The notes below the pieces were generated by a model. That model saw nothing but the letters and a program-made list of their open reading frames with translations. It searched no databases and was not told the origin of the DNA. This document shows positions 6,832-13,061 of a stretch of DNA of 13,061 nucleotides, one piece after another (within the stretch, counting starts at the first letter, position 1; every line of letters begins with the position of its first letter). Source of the stretch: Planctomycetota bacterium (GTDB lineage Bacteria > Planctomycetota > PUPC01); the NCBI GenBank assembly GCA_003559755.1, contig PWKM01000107.1, positions 1 to 13,061 of the forward strand. The letters run 5' to 3'. A program made the translations under genes and the position numbers.

Positions 6832-7731
6832 CTACCGGCCGAGCTGGCCGTCGATCTCCTCGGCCAGTTGTCGAAAAGCGTCTGCGGCCGAGGGGGTGGG
6901 CGGTGACTGTTCGTTGACGGTCCGGCCTTCGATGTCGATGATGTCGGAACGGTCGCCAAACTCGCCGGCGTAGTCCGGACGGCCCATGTCTGTCGGCGGG
7001 CGTTCGGCGGCCGGGGGGATGCCGAACAGCCGCAACAGCCCGCCCCGGGCGAAGCTCTGGCGGGCGGCGACCATCATCTCTTCGCGTTTGCCGGCAAAAT
7101 AGATGAACAGGGCGATCACGGGGAGCAGGAGGGTGGTGGGCAGTTCCGGCCGGACGAAGCTGGCTAGGGTGTAGAGGGCCATCGCCGCCGCGATCCACCG
7201 TCCGATCCGGGCGGCGGTCCGCGTGGCCGACAGGTAGCCGCTCCTCCGGGCCAGTTGTGCCCGGAGCAGCCGCCCGCCGTCCATCGGGAACGCGGGGATC
7301 AGGTTGAATATCCCCAGGCCGAGGTTGGCCAGGAACAGCATGCCCAGAAATGTCGCCTGATAGACCGCCGGTTCCCCGCTGTCGCCCGCGGCGAACATCG
7401 GCAGCCCGGTCGCCCGGGCGAACAGGAACAGGACGCCCGCGAGGACGAAGTTCAAGCCCGGCCCGGCCGCTGCGACCTTCGTCTCGATCCACGGGTCCTC
7501 GGGCATCATCCCGAGCCGGGCCACCCCGCCGATCGGGAGCAGGGTGATACCCTCCACCTGGATGCCGTGGGCTCGCGCAACCAGGGCGTGGCTCAGCTCG
7601 TGCATCAGCACGAGCGAAAAGACGACGAGGAGCCAGCCCACGAGCCCCGCCCCGCCGACGAGGAACATCGGGAAGAGCAGCAGCCAGATGAATGTGTGGT
7701 GGATCGAAACCTTGATGCCGAATATTCTCAC
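6832..7731 (-). CDS. Site-2-protease-type membrane metalloprotease (peptidase M50 family)
   Basis: A multi-pass inner-membrane zinc protease of about 299 residues. Its family cleaves membrane-embedded or stress-regulator proteins within the bilayer. HELSH (His44-Glu45-His48) gives two zinc ligands and the catalytic Glu; NLIPAFPMDGGR at 143-154 gives the third ligand, Asp151. Hydrophobic segments lie at about 13-43, 93-107, 126-147 and 180-235. No PDZ or CBS domain is present; the last 70 or so residues (PPAAERPP onward) form a polar, probably disordered cytoplasmic tail. The substrate is unknown. I chose GTG 7731 because it starts just before the first conserved segment (MRIFGIKVSIHH), as in relatives; a GTG at 7758 would add nine residues, and neither has a clear ribosome site. 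It is divergent from the plus-strand oxidoreductase and heads the minus-strand run. Confidence 0.88.
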   Translation of the reverse strand: MRIFGIKVSIHHTFIWLLLFPMFLVGGAGLVGWLLVVFSLVLMHELSHALVARAHGIQVEGITLLPIGGVARLGMMPEDPWIETKVAAAGPGLNFVLAGVLFLFARATGLPMFAAGDSGEPAVYQATFLGMLFLANLGLGIFNLIPAFPMDGGRLLRAQLARRSGYLSATRTAARIGRWIAAAMALYTLASFVRPELPTTLLLPVIALFIYFAGKREEMMVAARQSFARGGLLRLFGIPPAAERPPTDMGRPDYAGEFGDRSDIIDIEGRTVNEQSPPTPSAADAFRQLAEEIDGQLGR

Positions 7732-7744
7732 ACCCCTATTCTCT

Positions 7745-7773
7745 TTGAATCCGCACACCCGATCAAGTAGAAT
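7745..7773 (+). promoter_or_regulatory. Promoter for the plus-strand Gfo/Idh oxidoreductase
   Basis: TTGAAT (7745-7750) and TAGAAT (7768-7773) are 17 nt apart, matching four and five of six consensus bases. A start near 7780 gives a leader of about 70 nt ending in GGAAGGAG (7838-7845). The box overlaps the possible earlier GTG start of the divergent M50 gene at 7758, which slightly favours the later M50 start. Confidence 0.5.
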
Positions 7774-7850
7774 CTTCCGATCAGCCCCGTTTTGCCGTCA
7801 AACCGTCTTGCGCGGGCTTCGGAAACCGGACTCAAAGGGAAGGAGCGGCC

Positions 7851-8894
7851 ATGGGAGCGGTGCGACTCGCCGTTGTCGGTGTCGGGGGGTGGGGCCGGAT
7901 GCACGTCAAGGCATATGACCAGCACCCGTCGGCCGAGCTCGTCGCCGTCTGCGATCTGGACGAGGAGCAGTTGAACAAAGTCGGAGACGACTGGGGCGTA
8001 AAGGGACGATATACCTCCCTCGACGGTCTGCTGGCAGGCGAGGACTTCGATGCCGTCTCGGTGGTCACTCCGGACGACGCCCATACCGAGATCGTCATCC
8101 GGTGCGCAGAGGCGGGCAAACACATCCTCTGCGAAAAGCCGATGGCGCGGACCGTCGAGGAATGTGAGCGGATGATCGCGGCCGCCGAAAAGAATGACGT
8201 CATCCTGATGATCGACTGGCACAACCGGTGGAACCCGCCGGTAGTTGCCGCCTGGCAGGCGATCCGGGACGGCGAACTGGGCGACGTCCGATACATCTAC
8301 TACCGGCTCAGCGATACCGTCTATGTCCCGCTCAAGATGCTCCCGTGGGCGGACCGGACGAACGCCCTGCTGTTCCTCGGCAGCCACGTGCTCGATACCG
8401 TGTGCTGGCTCACACAAAAGCGAGTCGCCCGCGTGACCTGCCGCCGTCGCGAAGGTGTTCTGAAAGGGATGGGAGTGGACACCCCGGACCTGTTCCTCAC
8501 CGTGCTCGACTTCGACGACGGGGCGGTGGCGGTGATCGAGAACTCGTGGATTCTGCCACAGAGCGCACCGTCGCTCATCGACTGCAAGCTCGAGGTGCTC
8601 GGCTCGAAGGGAGCCGTCTATGTCGACCCCAGCCACTCGCGGGCGATCGCGAAGTACTCCGAGCGAACCCCGCACGGGCATCCGGATGCGTCTTATCTCG
8701 ACATGTTCGTGTCGCCGGAAGTCCACGGCAAACAGTTGGGGCTGGCGGTCGAGAGCATCAACCATTTCGTGGAATGTGTGCGGGACGGAAAGCAGCCCCT
8801 GGCGACGGGCAAAGACGGCCTGGTGAACACCCGGCTGCTCAACGCGGCGCTCGAATCGGCCGACAACGATGCCGCGCCCGTCTCATTGCCCTGA
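7851..8894 (+). CDS. Gfo/Idh/MocA-family NAD(P)-dependent oxidoreductase (copy B)
   Basis: A 347-residue member of the same superfamily as the gene at 4909-5916, but clearly divergent from it. The Rossmann motif GVGGWGRMH is at 10-18, with VAVCDLD at 31-37 (acidic end, suggesting NAD). CEKPMAR at 94-100 carries the conserved Lys96. The second-domain motif is FLGSHVLD at 175-182: His179 and Asp182 are kept, but the position usually held by Asp in D-x-G-x-H is Phe175. The conspicuous WHNRWNPP at 123-130 may line the substrate site. It is probably cytoplasmic and acts on a sugar, polyol or keto derivative that cannot be named. GGAAGGAG at 7838-7845 is 5 nt before the ATG and fixes the start. It is a single-gene unit, convergent with the HtrA-like gene 20 nt away. 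Confidence 0.92.
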   Translation: MGAVRLAVVGVGGWGRMHVKAYDQHPSAELVAVCDLDEEQLNKVGDDWGVKGRYTSLDGLLAGEDFDAVSVVTPDDAHTEIVIRCAEAGKHILCEKPMARTVEECERMIAAAEKNDVILMIDWHNRWNPPVVAAWQAIRDGELGDVRYIYYRLSDTVYVPLKMLPWADRTNALLFLGSHVLDTVCWLTQKRVARVTCRRREGVLKGMGVDTPDLFLTVLDFDDGAVAVIENSWILPQSAPSLIDCKLEVLGSKGAVYVDPSHSRAIAKYSERTPHGHPDASYLDMFVSPEVHGKQLGLAVESINHFVECVRDGKQPLATGKDGLVNTRLLNAALESADNDAAPVSLP

Positions 8895-8917
8895 CCCGGC
8901 CGACTCGACCGGGGTCA
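8892..8917. terminator. Possible shared hairpin at two convergent stop codons
   Basis: TGACCCGG (8892-8899) can pair with CCGGGGTCA (8909-8917), leaving one bulged G and a 9-nt loop. The outer bases of the arms are the stop codons of the two convergent genes themselves. There is no U run, so termination by this element is uncertain. Confidence 0.35.
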
Positions 8918-10129
8918 GCGCCCCGCGACCGTGAGGGTCACGGTTCGCCGTTCATCTCCCCGCATGAAGACGATCTCCGCCTCGGTGCCGGGCCGTGTGT
9001 TCAGGACCGCCCGGGCGAGCGGACGGGCCCGGTCAATGGCCAGCGGTCTGCCGGGCAGGTTATACTCGATCACCACGTCGCCCCGCTGCAAACCCGCACG
9101 CCGGGCGGGAGGGGGTCGGAACAACGCCCCCCGGACGTTATAGATGCACGCGCCGGATGTGACTTTCAGGTCGAGCTCCTCAATGAGGCGCGGGGTGACA
9201 TCCTTGACGTGGGCGCCGATATAGCCCCGGGTCACCTGCCCGTGCTCTTTCAGTTCGGGGAGTCGTTCCTTCACCACGTTGATGGGGACCGAGAAGGTCA
9301 CCACGCCCGTCCTGCCGCCTGCCACCATCATCGTGGTCAGGCCGATCACCTCGCCGTCCTGGTTGAACAGAGCGCCCCCGCTGGACCCGAACCCGATGGT
9401 CAGATCGGTCTGGATATAGTCCTGGAAGCCGGCCCGAGGCCTGCCGGACCCCGCTTGAATCCGGCGTTCGAGCCCGGCGACAACCCCGATCGCCAGCGAT
9501 TGACGCAGTCGGAGCGGGCTCCCGATGGCCACCACGGCGTCGCCGACCGTCACCTCGGACGAGTCGCCCAGCTTCGCCGGCGTGACCTCGCCGCCCTCCA
9601 GGCCCAGCTTGAGCAGGGCGTAGTCCTCGGCACTGTCCGACCCGATGAGCTCCGCCCTCAGCAGGCGGCGATCGTGCAGCTCCGCCCAGAACACGTCCCC
9701 GCCCTCGATGACGTGGTGGTTGGTGAGCAGATGCCCCTCCTCGTCGATGATGACCCCCGAGCCGCCCCACTTGCGCAGCCCGAAAGCCGGCACCTCCAGA
9801 GGATAAAACACCAGCCCGAGCAGGTCGAACGGAATGCGATAAAGAGGGAACGGCTGTACGGCCTCCCGCGTTCGGTTGAGCATCCCTTTGGGGAAGGTCT
9901 CGACCGCGGTAATCATCACGGTGGACGGGGCGCACTGCTCGTAGAACGCCGAGGCATCCCATCCCGGCTCATCCCCGGCACGGGCCTCGCCGGCCGACAT
10001 CAGCAGGGCGCAGAACAGCCCGACAATGAGGACGACGCGGCCCGACGTTCGAGGTGTATCGGACGGAGTCCGACTCGATAAGCCCCCGGGAACCGGCAAC
10101 AGACGACACAGGGATGCTCGGGTAACCAT
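8915..10129 (-). CDS. HtrA/DegP-type serine protease with one PDZ domain, exported
   Basis: A 404-residue trypsin-like protease, expected to act outside the cytoplasmic membrane in protein quality control. A long basic N-terminus precedes a hydrophobic signal or anchor segment at about 31-47 ending near ARA. The triad is visible: His139 in TNHHV, Asp169 in EDYALLKL, and Ser250 in GSSGGALFN (commonly GNSGG). A segment of about 40 residues at 78-118, rich in Pro and hydrophobics, lies before GGSGVIID, in the position of the LA loop of DegP. A single PDZ-like domain covers about 300-400 (RGYIGAHVKDV; RAGLQRGDVVIEYN), so it resembles one-PDZ HtrA proteins rather than two-PDZ DegP. The ATG at 10129 has GGAG 7 nt upstream (10137-10140). 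It lies 56 nt downstream of three paralogous lipoprotein genes on the same strand, probably in one transcript. Whether the N-terminus is cleaved or stays as an anchor is unclear. Confidence 0.9.
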   Translation of the reverse strand: MVTRASLCRLLPVPGGLSSRTPSDTPRTSGRVVLIVGLFCALLMSAGEARAGDEPGWDASAFYEQCAPSTVMITAVETFPKGMLNRTREAVQPFPLYRIPFDLLGLVFYPLEVPAFGLRKWGGSGVIIDEEGHLLTNHHVIEGGDVFWAELHDRRLLRAELIGSDSAEDYALLKLGLEGGEVTPAKLGDSSEVTVGDAVVAIGSPLRLRQSLAIGVVAGLERRIQAGSGRPRAGFQDYIQTDLTIGFGSSGGALFNQDGEVIGLTTMMVAGGRTGVVTFSVPINVVKERLPELKEHGQVTRGYIGAHVKDVTPRLIEELDLKVTSGACIYNVRGALFRPPPARRAGLQRGDVVIEYNLPGRPLAIDRARPLARAVLNTRPGTEAEIVFMRGDERRTVTLTVAGR

Positions 10130-10185
10130 AGCGATGCTCCATTTACGGGCAGATGCGGCTCTGGCCGCGGGCGAATCGAGTGCTG

Positions 10186-11082
10186 TCAGCCCGGCTGGTC
10201 TCCGCCCTGCGATTTCGGCCGCCCCTTGTAGTACTCATCGAACAGGTGCGTTGTGGGCGGGATGCGCCGGTTCCAACCGCGCCGGTTGAAGGCCGGCCCG
10301 GTGGGGCGACGTCTGCCTGCACGAATATTGTCTGCGATCAGACCGGCATCGAAGTCCAACTGGAGGACACGGAGCATCACTTCCTCGTTCTCGAGGAACC
10401 GGCGGCCGTGGGCATCGAGTTCGTCGCCCTTGAACGAAAACAGGTGGGCGGTCTCGGTCCCGGCGTGCCGCGCCGGGTGGGGATAGGTGAAACGGAACGT
10501 CACCTCGACGTCGCTGAGCAGGTCGGCGATAACAGGCAGCAGGTTGCGCAGTGTCTGGAGATCGGAGGGTTTGGTCAACCGCTGCGGCTGCTCGTCGTCC
10601 CCCCCGCCTTCCGGCCCTTCGTGGACTCTCCAGCTCATCATTATCTCGCCGATCACGTGGTAGGAGTGAATTCGCTCGTAGATGGGGCTGAAATGGATTC
10701 GGATATTGTGCCCGGCGCATCCCCGCCCGAGGAACGGGTTCACCAGCCGCAGGTCTGTGATGTCGGGGATGGCATACGTTGCCCGGCTTTCTATGCTCCC
10801 GTCCTCGAACTTCTCGACCTCGTGGCCGGTGACCTCGAGCCCTTCGCCCATCGTGCCGGCACGTCGGTCGATGTTGGCCCGCTCAATGAACTCGGCCAGC
10901 TTGGGCTCGCGGTCGAGCCGCTCGTCCAACTCGAGAAGCCGTCGGGAAAGGCGCACTCGCTCGGTGATGGTGGCCGAACCGTCGTCATGCATCTCGACAT
11001 GCACATCGACCTGCAGACATCCGACGGCCAGCAAGGTCAACAGAACAGGGCCTATGCGTCGCAGGTAATGTAATCCAGTCAT
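10186..11082 (-). CDS. Tandem lipoprotein paralog 1 of 3, unknown family (298 aa)
   Basis: The signal peptide ends in a lipobox (Ala-Val-Gly-Cys22), followed by Leu-Gln, so sorting to the outer membrane is likely. The mature protein shares a common plan with the next two genes: an amphipathic beta start with DGSATITERVRLSRRLLELD at 34-53; MGEG-linked EVTGHEVE at 78-90; IPDITDLRLVNP at 105-116; a variable acidic, Gly-rich linker at about 150-175; LLSD at 188-191; FSFKG and DAHGR at 215-227; ENEEVMLR at 231-238; and the tail IPPTTHLF then KGRPKSQGGD. I do not recognise the family and see no enzyme motif. This copy is the most divergent of the three and has an extra Cys122. The ATG has GGAG 7 nt upstream (11090-11093). 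It is the last lipoprotein gene before the HtrA-like gene. Confidence 0.85.
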   Translation of the reverse strand: MTGLHYLRRIGPVLLTLLAVGCLQVDVHVEMHDDGSATITERVRLSRRLLELDERLDREPKLAEFIERANIDRRAGTMGEGLEVTGHEVEKFEDGSIESRATYAIPDITDLRLVNPFLGRGCAGHNIRIHFSPIYERIHSYHVIGEIMMSWRVHEGPEGGGDDEQPQRLTKPSDLQTLRNLLPVIADLLSDVEVTFRFTYPHPARHAGTETAHLFSFKGDELDAHGRRFLENEEVMLRVLQLDFDAGLIADNIRAGRRRPTGPAFNRRGWNRRIPPTTHLFDEYYKGRPKSQGGDQPG

Positions 11083-11127
11083 CGTCTAACTCCATCGGTG
11101 AACCATTGGCACCACGCGGTCCGGGCT

Positions 11128-12027
11128 TCAGCCCGGCTGGTCGCCTCCTTGCGATCTGGGGCGTCCCTTGAAATATCGGTTGAACAGATGGGTCGTCGGC
11201 GGAATGCGAAACCGCTGGGCTGCGTGCCATCGGCCTCGAAAGACGGGCTCGCCGCCGCCGGCCCGCACGTGGTCCCGGATGATGTCCGCCCCGAAATCCA
11301 TCTGGAGGATGCGGAGCATCACCTCTTCGTTCTCGCGAAACGGGCGTCCGTGGGCGTCGATATCGCTGCCTTTGAAAGAGAGCAGGGCCAGCGTCCTCTT
11401 GCCGTCGTGCTCGCTGTCGTCGGGATAGGTGAGCCGGATGCTGAACTCCGCATCACTGAGCAGGTCGGCGAAAATCGGCTGGAGATCGCGCAGCATCTGG
11501 AGCTCGGCGGGATTGCGAGGCGTCAACGCCGGGGTGAACTCGCCCTCCGGCTGCTCGGCGTCCTCGGCCGGCACGATGGCCATCATCAGATCGCCCACCC
11601 TGTGAAATGAATGGACCCGCTGATAGATGGGCGAGAACCGAATCCGCATCACCCGCCCGGCCCGGCCGTGGGCCAGCCAGGGGTTCACCAGCCGCAGGTC
11701 CTCGATGTCGGGAATCCGGTACACGGTCTTCGCCTCGATGCTCCCGTCCTCTCGCCGGTCGATCTCGTGGCTGACGACCTCGGCACCCTCGCCCATCTCC
11801 TTGACCCGACGGTCGATGTGGGACCGTTCCACAAAATCAGCGATCCCGGCCTCACCGTCAATGCTGGCGTCGAGCTCGAGCAGACGACGGGAGAACCGCA
11901 CCCGTTCGGTGACGAGGGCCGGGCCGTCGTCTTGCATCTCGATGTGGACCTCGACCTGGAGGCAGCCCGCCGCCAGCCAAACCAATACAAGAGGGGCGAG
12001 ACAGCGAAAATACCGTCGGAGATTCAT
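11128..12027 (-). CDS. Tandem lipoprotein paralog 2 of 3, unknown family (299 aa)
   Basis: The signal peptide MNLRRYFRCLAPLVLVW leads to lipobox Ala-Ala-Gly-Cys22, then Leu-Gln. It is collinear with its neighbours over its whole length: TERVRFSRRLLELD, RIPDIEDLRLVNP, RIRFSPIYQR, a variable Pro/Glu-rich linker (AEDAEQPEGEF), LLSD, SFKGSDIDAHGR, ENEEVMLRILQMDF, and the tail KGRPRSQGGDQPG. It is closer to paralog 3 than to paralog 1. I start it at ATG 12027, with GGAG 8 nt upstream (12036-12039), because the signal peptide begins exactly there; the upstream in-frame start at 12081 would add 18 residues before it. It lies 45 nt upstream of paralog 1 and 108 nt downstream of paralog 3. Function unknown. 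Confidence 0.85.
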   Translation of the reverse strand: MNLRRYFRCLAPLVLVWLAAGCLQVEVHIEMQDDGPALVTERVRFSRRLLELDASIDGEAGIADFVERSHIDRRVKEMGEGAEVVSHEIDRREDGSIEAKTVYRIPDIEDLRLVNPWLAHGRAGRVMRIRFSPIYQRVHSFHRVGDLMMAIVPAEDAEQPEGEFTPALTPRNPAELQMLRDLQPIFADLLSDAEFSIRLTYPDDSEHDGKRTLALLSFKGSDIDAHGRPFRENEEVMLRILQMDFGADIIRDHVRAGGGEPVFRGRWHAAQRFRIPPTTHLFNRYFKGRPRSQGGDQPG

Positions 12028-12135
12028 CTGAATGACTCCATCATAAAGGCCGGGCCGCCGCCCGACAGCCCTCGGGCACAATCGAAGGCCGAAAACGCAC
12101 GGGGACCCGCGCTCCTGAATGCCGTGAACGTGCGA
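12028..12135 (-). other. Intergenic gap between lipoprotein paralogs 3 and 2
   Basis: This 108-nt gap is longer than the 45 nt between paralogs 2 and 1. It holds a small hairpin, GCCCGA (12060-12065) with TCGGGC (12072-12077) and a 6-nt loop, and the ribosome site of paralog 2. I see no convincing promoter or open frame, so it is probably transcribed through. Confidence 0.4.
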
Positions 12136-13038
12136 TCAATCGGGCCGGTCTCCTCCTTGCGATCTGGGCCGTCCCTTGAAATATTTGTCGAACAGGTGCT
12201 CCGTCGGCGGGATGACAAACCGGCCGGATGCGTACCATCGCCCGCGGAACGTGGGGCCCGTCGGCCTCCGCCTGCCTCCATGGATATGGTTGCGGATGAT
12301 GCCGGCCTCGAAATCCAGTTGCATGATCCGCAGCATCACCTCTTCGTTCTCGAGAAAGTGCCGACCGTGTGCGTCCAGATCGTCCCCCTTGAACGAAAAC
12401 AGCACGATGGTCCCGGTGCCGTCGTGCTCGCTGTCGTCGGGATACGTGATGCGGATGGTCACCTCCGAGTCACTGAGCAGGTCGGCGAACACCGGCCTCA
12501 GATCGCGAAGCGTCTGGAGCTCGGCCGGAGTGGACGCAGGCGGGGCCTCCTCGATGCCCTCGGGAAGGGGCGGGGCCTCCTCGGCCGTGACCAAGCTCAT
12601 CGCCAGGTGCCCCACTCGATGCCAACCACTTCGCCTTTCATACATCGGGCTGAACCGGATGCGCATCACCCGCCCGACTCGATCATGGGCCAGATACGGA
12701 TTCACCAGCCGCAGGTCTTCGATGTCGGGAATCCGGTACACGGTCCGGGCTTCGATGCTGCCGTCCTCGCCTCGCTCGATATCGTGGCTCTCGACCACGA
12801 CCCCCTCGCCCATCTGCTCGGCACGACGGTCGATATTCGCACGTCCGACAAGCTCCTCGGCCTTCGGTTCGCGGTCCAACCGCCGGTCCAGCTCGAGCAA
12901 CTCACGAGAAAGATGCACCCGCTCGTCGATTGTCGCCGAGCCGTCCTGGTGCATCTTGATGCTTATCTCGACCTGCAGACACCCTGCGGCGAGCAGGGCT
13001 GCCGGCAATAGCATGCTCAGAATACGACGTGGGAACAT
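12136..13038 (-). CDS. Tandem lipoprotein paralog 3 of 3, unknown family (300 aa)
   Basis: First-transcribed copy within the window. The signal peptide MFPRRILSMLLPAALL ends in lipobox Ala-Ala-Gly-Cys20, then Leu-Gln. It has the same plan as the other two: DGSATIDERVHLSRELLELD, RIPDIEDLRLVNP, RIRFSPMYER, a Pro/Glu-rich linker (EEAPPLPEGIEEAPP), LLSD, FSFKGDDLDAHGR, ENEEVMLRIMQLDF, GRRRPTGP, and tail KGRPRSQGGDRPD. The acidic stretches and beta-rich segments suggest a folded periplasm-facing domain with one flexible linker; no catalytic motif is visible. The ATG at 13038 has GGAGG 5 nt upstream (13044-13048). Only 23 nt precede it in the window, so its promoter, or a further upstream copy, lies outside. 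Confidence 0.85.
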   Translation of the reverse strand: MFPRRILSMLLPAALLAAGCLQVEISIKMHQDGSATIDERVHLSRELLELDRRLDREPKAEELVGRANIDRRAEQMGEGVVVESHDIERGEDGSIEARTVYRIPDIEDLRLVNPYLAHDRVGRVMRIRFSPMYERRSGWHRVGHLAMSLVTAEEAPPLPEGIEEAPPASTPAELQTLRDLRPVFADLLSDSEVTIRITYPDDSEHDGTGTIVLFSFKGDDLDAHGRHFLENEEVMLRIMQLDFEAGIIRNHIHGGRRRPTGPTFRGRWYASGRFVIPPTEHLFDKYFKGRPRSQGGDRPD

Positions 13039-13061
13039 AAACGCCTCCGACTAGTATTTCA

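Larger units (their letters stand above)
10186..13038 (-). repeat. Three tandem gene-length direct repeats (lipoprotein paralogs)
   Basis: Three coding units of about 900 bp in the same orientation have stop codons 942 and 1,008 bp apart. They encode proteins alignable end to end, with recognisable DNA similarity at the 3' ends (for example the shared 17-mer at 11137-11166 and 12143-12174). This indicates duplication in place. Copies 2 and 3 are the closest pair. Confidence 0.8.

Noticed and set aside
4762..6906. 714-codon open frame on the plus strand
   Set aside because: It spans the antisense of the oxidoreductase, rsmI and gene gaps, so it ignores real gene borders. It has no ribosome site or protein motif. 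Codon bias of the minus-strand genes explains the lack of stops.
7771..7801. Possible minus-strand promoter for the M50 gene with TTGACG at 7796-7801
   Set aside because: The only AT-rich candidate -10 sequences lie 20 or more nt away, outside the usual spacing, so I did not list it.
8228..10081. 617-codon open frame on the plus strand
   Set aside because: It overlaps the copy B oxidoreductase out of frame and then the HtrA-like gene in antisense. Both of those have intact catalytic motifs; this frame has none.
10153..13011. Long plus-strand frames antisense to the three lipoprotein genes (10153-11073, 11098-11610, 11611-13011)
   Set aside because: They repeat from copy to copy only because the lipoprotein genes are paralogs. 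The minus-strand products have lipoboxes and ribosome sites; the antisense frames have neither.
10186..13038. CRISPR or mobile-element explanation for the repeats
   Set aside because: The repeat units are whole genes with open frames. There are no short regular repeats with spacers, no transposase and no terminal inverted repeats.

Overview
The window is GC-rich (clearly above 60% by eye) bacterial chromosomal DNA, densely coding, with strong Shine-Dalgarno sequences before most genes and several recognisable sigma70-type promoters. It contains no rRNA, tRNA, CRISPR array, insertion sequence or phage gene. Two Gfo/Idh/MocA oxidoreductases, a PfkB sugar kinase, a beta-galactosidase-like glycoside hydrolase, a PRX_like1-type redoxin, an M50 protease and a set of unfamiliar lipoproteins recall Planctomycetota or related PVC/environmental lineages. 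That placement is an inference from gene style, because the window has no phylogenetic marker except rsmI.

Left part (1-2650): a large glycoside-hydrolase-like protein on the minus strand runs off the left edge (695 residues visible). It is preceded by an 84-residue zinc-ribbon-like protein. Both are probably read from one strong minus-strand promoter that lies back to back with the promoter of a plus-strand exported redoxin. The redoxin ends at a perfect 13-bp bidirectional terminator.

Middle (3403-7731): a minus-strand run reads M50 site-2-type protease, rsmI, Gfo/Idh oxidoreductase, PfkB kinase (4-nt gap, probably translationally coupled) and a small lipoprotein. Internal promoters are predicted before the oxidoreductase, and more weakly before rsmI and the lipoprotein. 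The oxidoreductase/kinase pair suggests use of a sugar or polyol; the substrate cannot be read from sequence.

Right part (7745-13061): a second, plus-strand Gfo/Idh oxidoreductase is divergent from the M50 gene and convergent with the next cluster. That cluster is the most unusual thing here: three tandem paralogous lipoproteins of about 300 residues, belonging to a family I do not recognise, followed on the same strand by an HtrA/DegP-type protease with one PDZ domain. The four genes look like one operon whose promoter lies beyond the right edge. The layout suggests an uncharacterised envelope system in which lipoproteins and a periplasmic protease are made together.

Several very long open frames antisense to these genes (for example 250-1905, 4762-6906 and 8228-10081 on the plus strand) are judged to be GC-bias shadows.
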